DNA of 6,381 bases from Alphaproteobacteria bacterium (GTDB taxonomy: Bacteria; Pseudomonadota; Alphaproteobacteria; Caulobacterales; Caulobacteraceae): contig JAGWSE010000017.1 in NCBI GenBank assembly GCA_028869395.1, positions 1 to 6,381 on the forward strand. Direction: 5' to 3'. A program made the translations under genes and the position numbers. This document shows, in pieces, positions 5,911-6,381 of this stretch (position 1 is its first letter; each line of letters starts with the position of its first letter). The notes below the pieces were generated by a model. That model saw only the letters and a program-made list of their open reading frames with translations, did no database searches and had not been told where the DNA came from.

Positions 5911-6381
5911 AGCGAAATGGCGACGAGTTTCTGGGCTTCCACCGCGAACTCCATGGGGAGTTCCTGCAGCACGTCCTTGACGAAGCCGTTGACCAAGAGC
6001 TGCACCGCCTCTTCCTGGCTCAGGCCGCGCTGCATCACGTAGAACAGCTGGTCTTCCGACAGCCGCGTGGTCGTCGCCTCGTGCTCGAACACGACCTGGC
6101 CGTTGCGCGCCTCGACGTAGGGCACGGTGTGGGCCGCGCAGTGCTTGCCGATCAGGAGGCTGTCGCACTGGGTGAAGTTCCGCGCGCCCTGGGCCTTCTG
6201 GTGCGCCGAGACCAGGCCCCGGTAGGTCGAACTCGACCGGCCGGCCGAGATGCCCTTGGCGATGATCCGCGAGCGGGTGTTCCGGCCCAGGTGGATCATC
6301 TTGGTGCCGGTGTCCGCCTGCTGGCGGTTGTTGGTCACCGCGATCGAATAGAACTCGCCGGAAGAGCCGTCTCCGCGCAGC
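5892..6381 (-). CDS. sufB: SufB, Fe-S assembly scaffold subunit, C-terminal part (5' end outside window)
   Basis: The C-terminal 162 residues of SufB, the scaffold on which clusters form; the frame stays open to the right edge. Continuing past the apparent internal GTG at 6338 gives LRGDGSSGEFYSIAV, which is normal SufB sequence, so that GTG is not a start. Conserved core: TGTKMIHLGRNTRSRI, then NFTQCDSLLIG, whose Cys equals E. coli Cys405 (cluster assembly site). Next comes EHEATT, whose second Glu falls 29 residues after that Cys, as E. coli Glu434 does. The end, LPMEFAVEAQKLVAISLEGSVG, is the standard SufB C-terminus. The common CGAHTVPY motif reads CAAHTVPY. It is the first suf gene visible, and the operon promoter and any IscR-type regulator must lie beyond the window. 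Confidence 0.97.
   Translation of the reverse strand, partial: LRGDGSSGEFYSIAVTNNRQQADTGTKMIHLGRNTRSRIIAKGISAGRSSSTYRGLVSAHQKAQGARNFTQCDSLLIGKHCAAHTVPYVEARNGQVVFEHEATTTRLSEDQLFYVMQRGLSQEEAVQLLVNGFVKDVLQELPMEFAVEAQKLVAISLEGSVG

Noticed and set aside
4270..6042. 590-residue open frame on the + strand opposite sufD, sufC, the coiled-coil gene and sufB
   Set aside because: It lies entirely antisense to strongly conserved suf genes, its product is Arg/Ala/Pro/His-rich with no domain, and such long frames are expected opposite GC-rich coding sequence.
5896..6168. 91-residue N-terminal extension of the coiled-coil gene into sufB
   Set aside because: It reads the sufB coding region in another frame, is Arg/Gly/Pro-rich low-complexity sequence, and a well-placed ATG with a ribosome site exists at 5895.

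Overview
The window is a very GC-rich, gene-dense chromosomal segment. Its Suf proteins, the gene order of its suf cluster and its coding style fit an alphaproteobacterium, most likely of the Caulobacterales (Caulobacter/Phenylobacterium type). That assignment is inferred from protein resemblance and was not tested by a search. There is no sign of mobile elements, CRISPR, tRNA or rRNA, and no stretch over 300 bases lacks a gene.

Left part, + strand (1-1724): the C-terminal part of a GGDEF diguanylate cyclase that runs in from the left edge. Next, after a 76-nt gap, is a crotonase-fold acyl-CoA enzyme resembling PaaG-type isomerases more than classical enoyl-CoA hydratases. A 62-residue protein with two membrane segments lies 27 nt downstream of it. 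A GC-rich hairpin sits at the crotonase stop codon.

Right part, - strand (1729-6381): an iron-sulfur cluster assembly (SUF) operon, read right to left as sufB (partial, its 5' end is outside the window), an unnamed coiled-coil protein, sufC, sufD, sufS, sufT, sufA. All six junctions lie between a 4-nt overlap and a 2-nt gap, so this is one translationally coupled transcription unit whose promoter must lie beyond the right edge. In the pathway, SufS removes sulfur from cysteine. The SufBCD complex, with SufC as its ATPase, builds the cluster. SufA (A-type carrier) and SufT (DUF59/MIP18 family) act in transfer or maturation. No SufE or SufU sulfur acceptor is present in the window.

The two transcription units converge tail to tail with only 4 nt between stop codons, and an 8-bp inverted repeat spans the junction. 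The least explained element is the 136-residue, cysteine-free, highly charged protein encoded between sufB and sufC.
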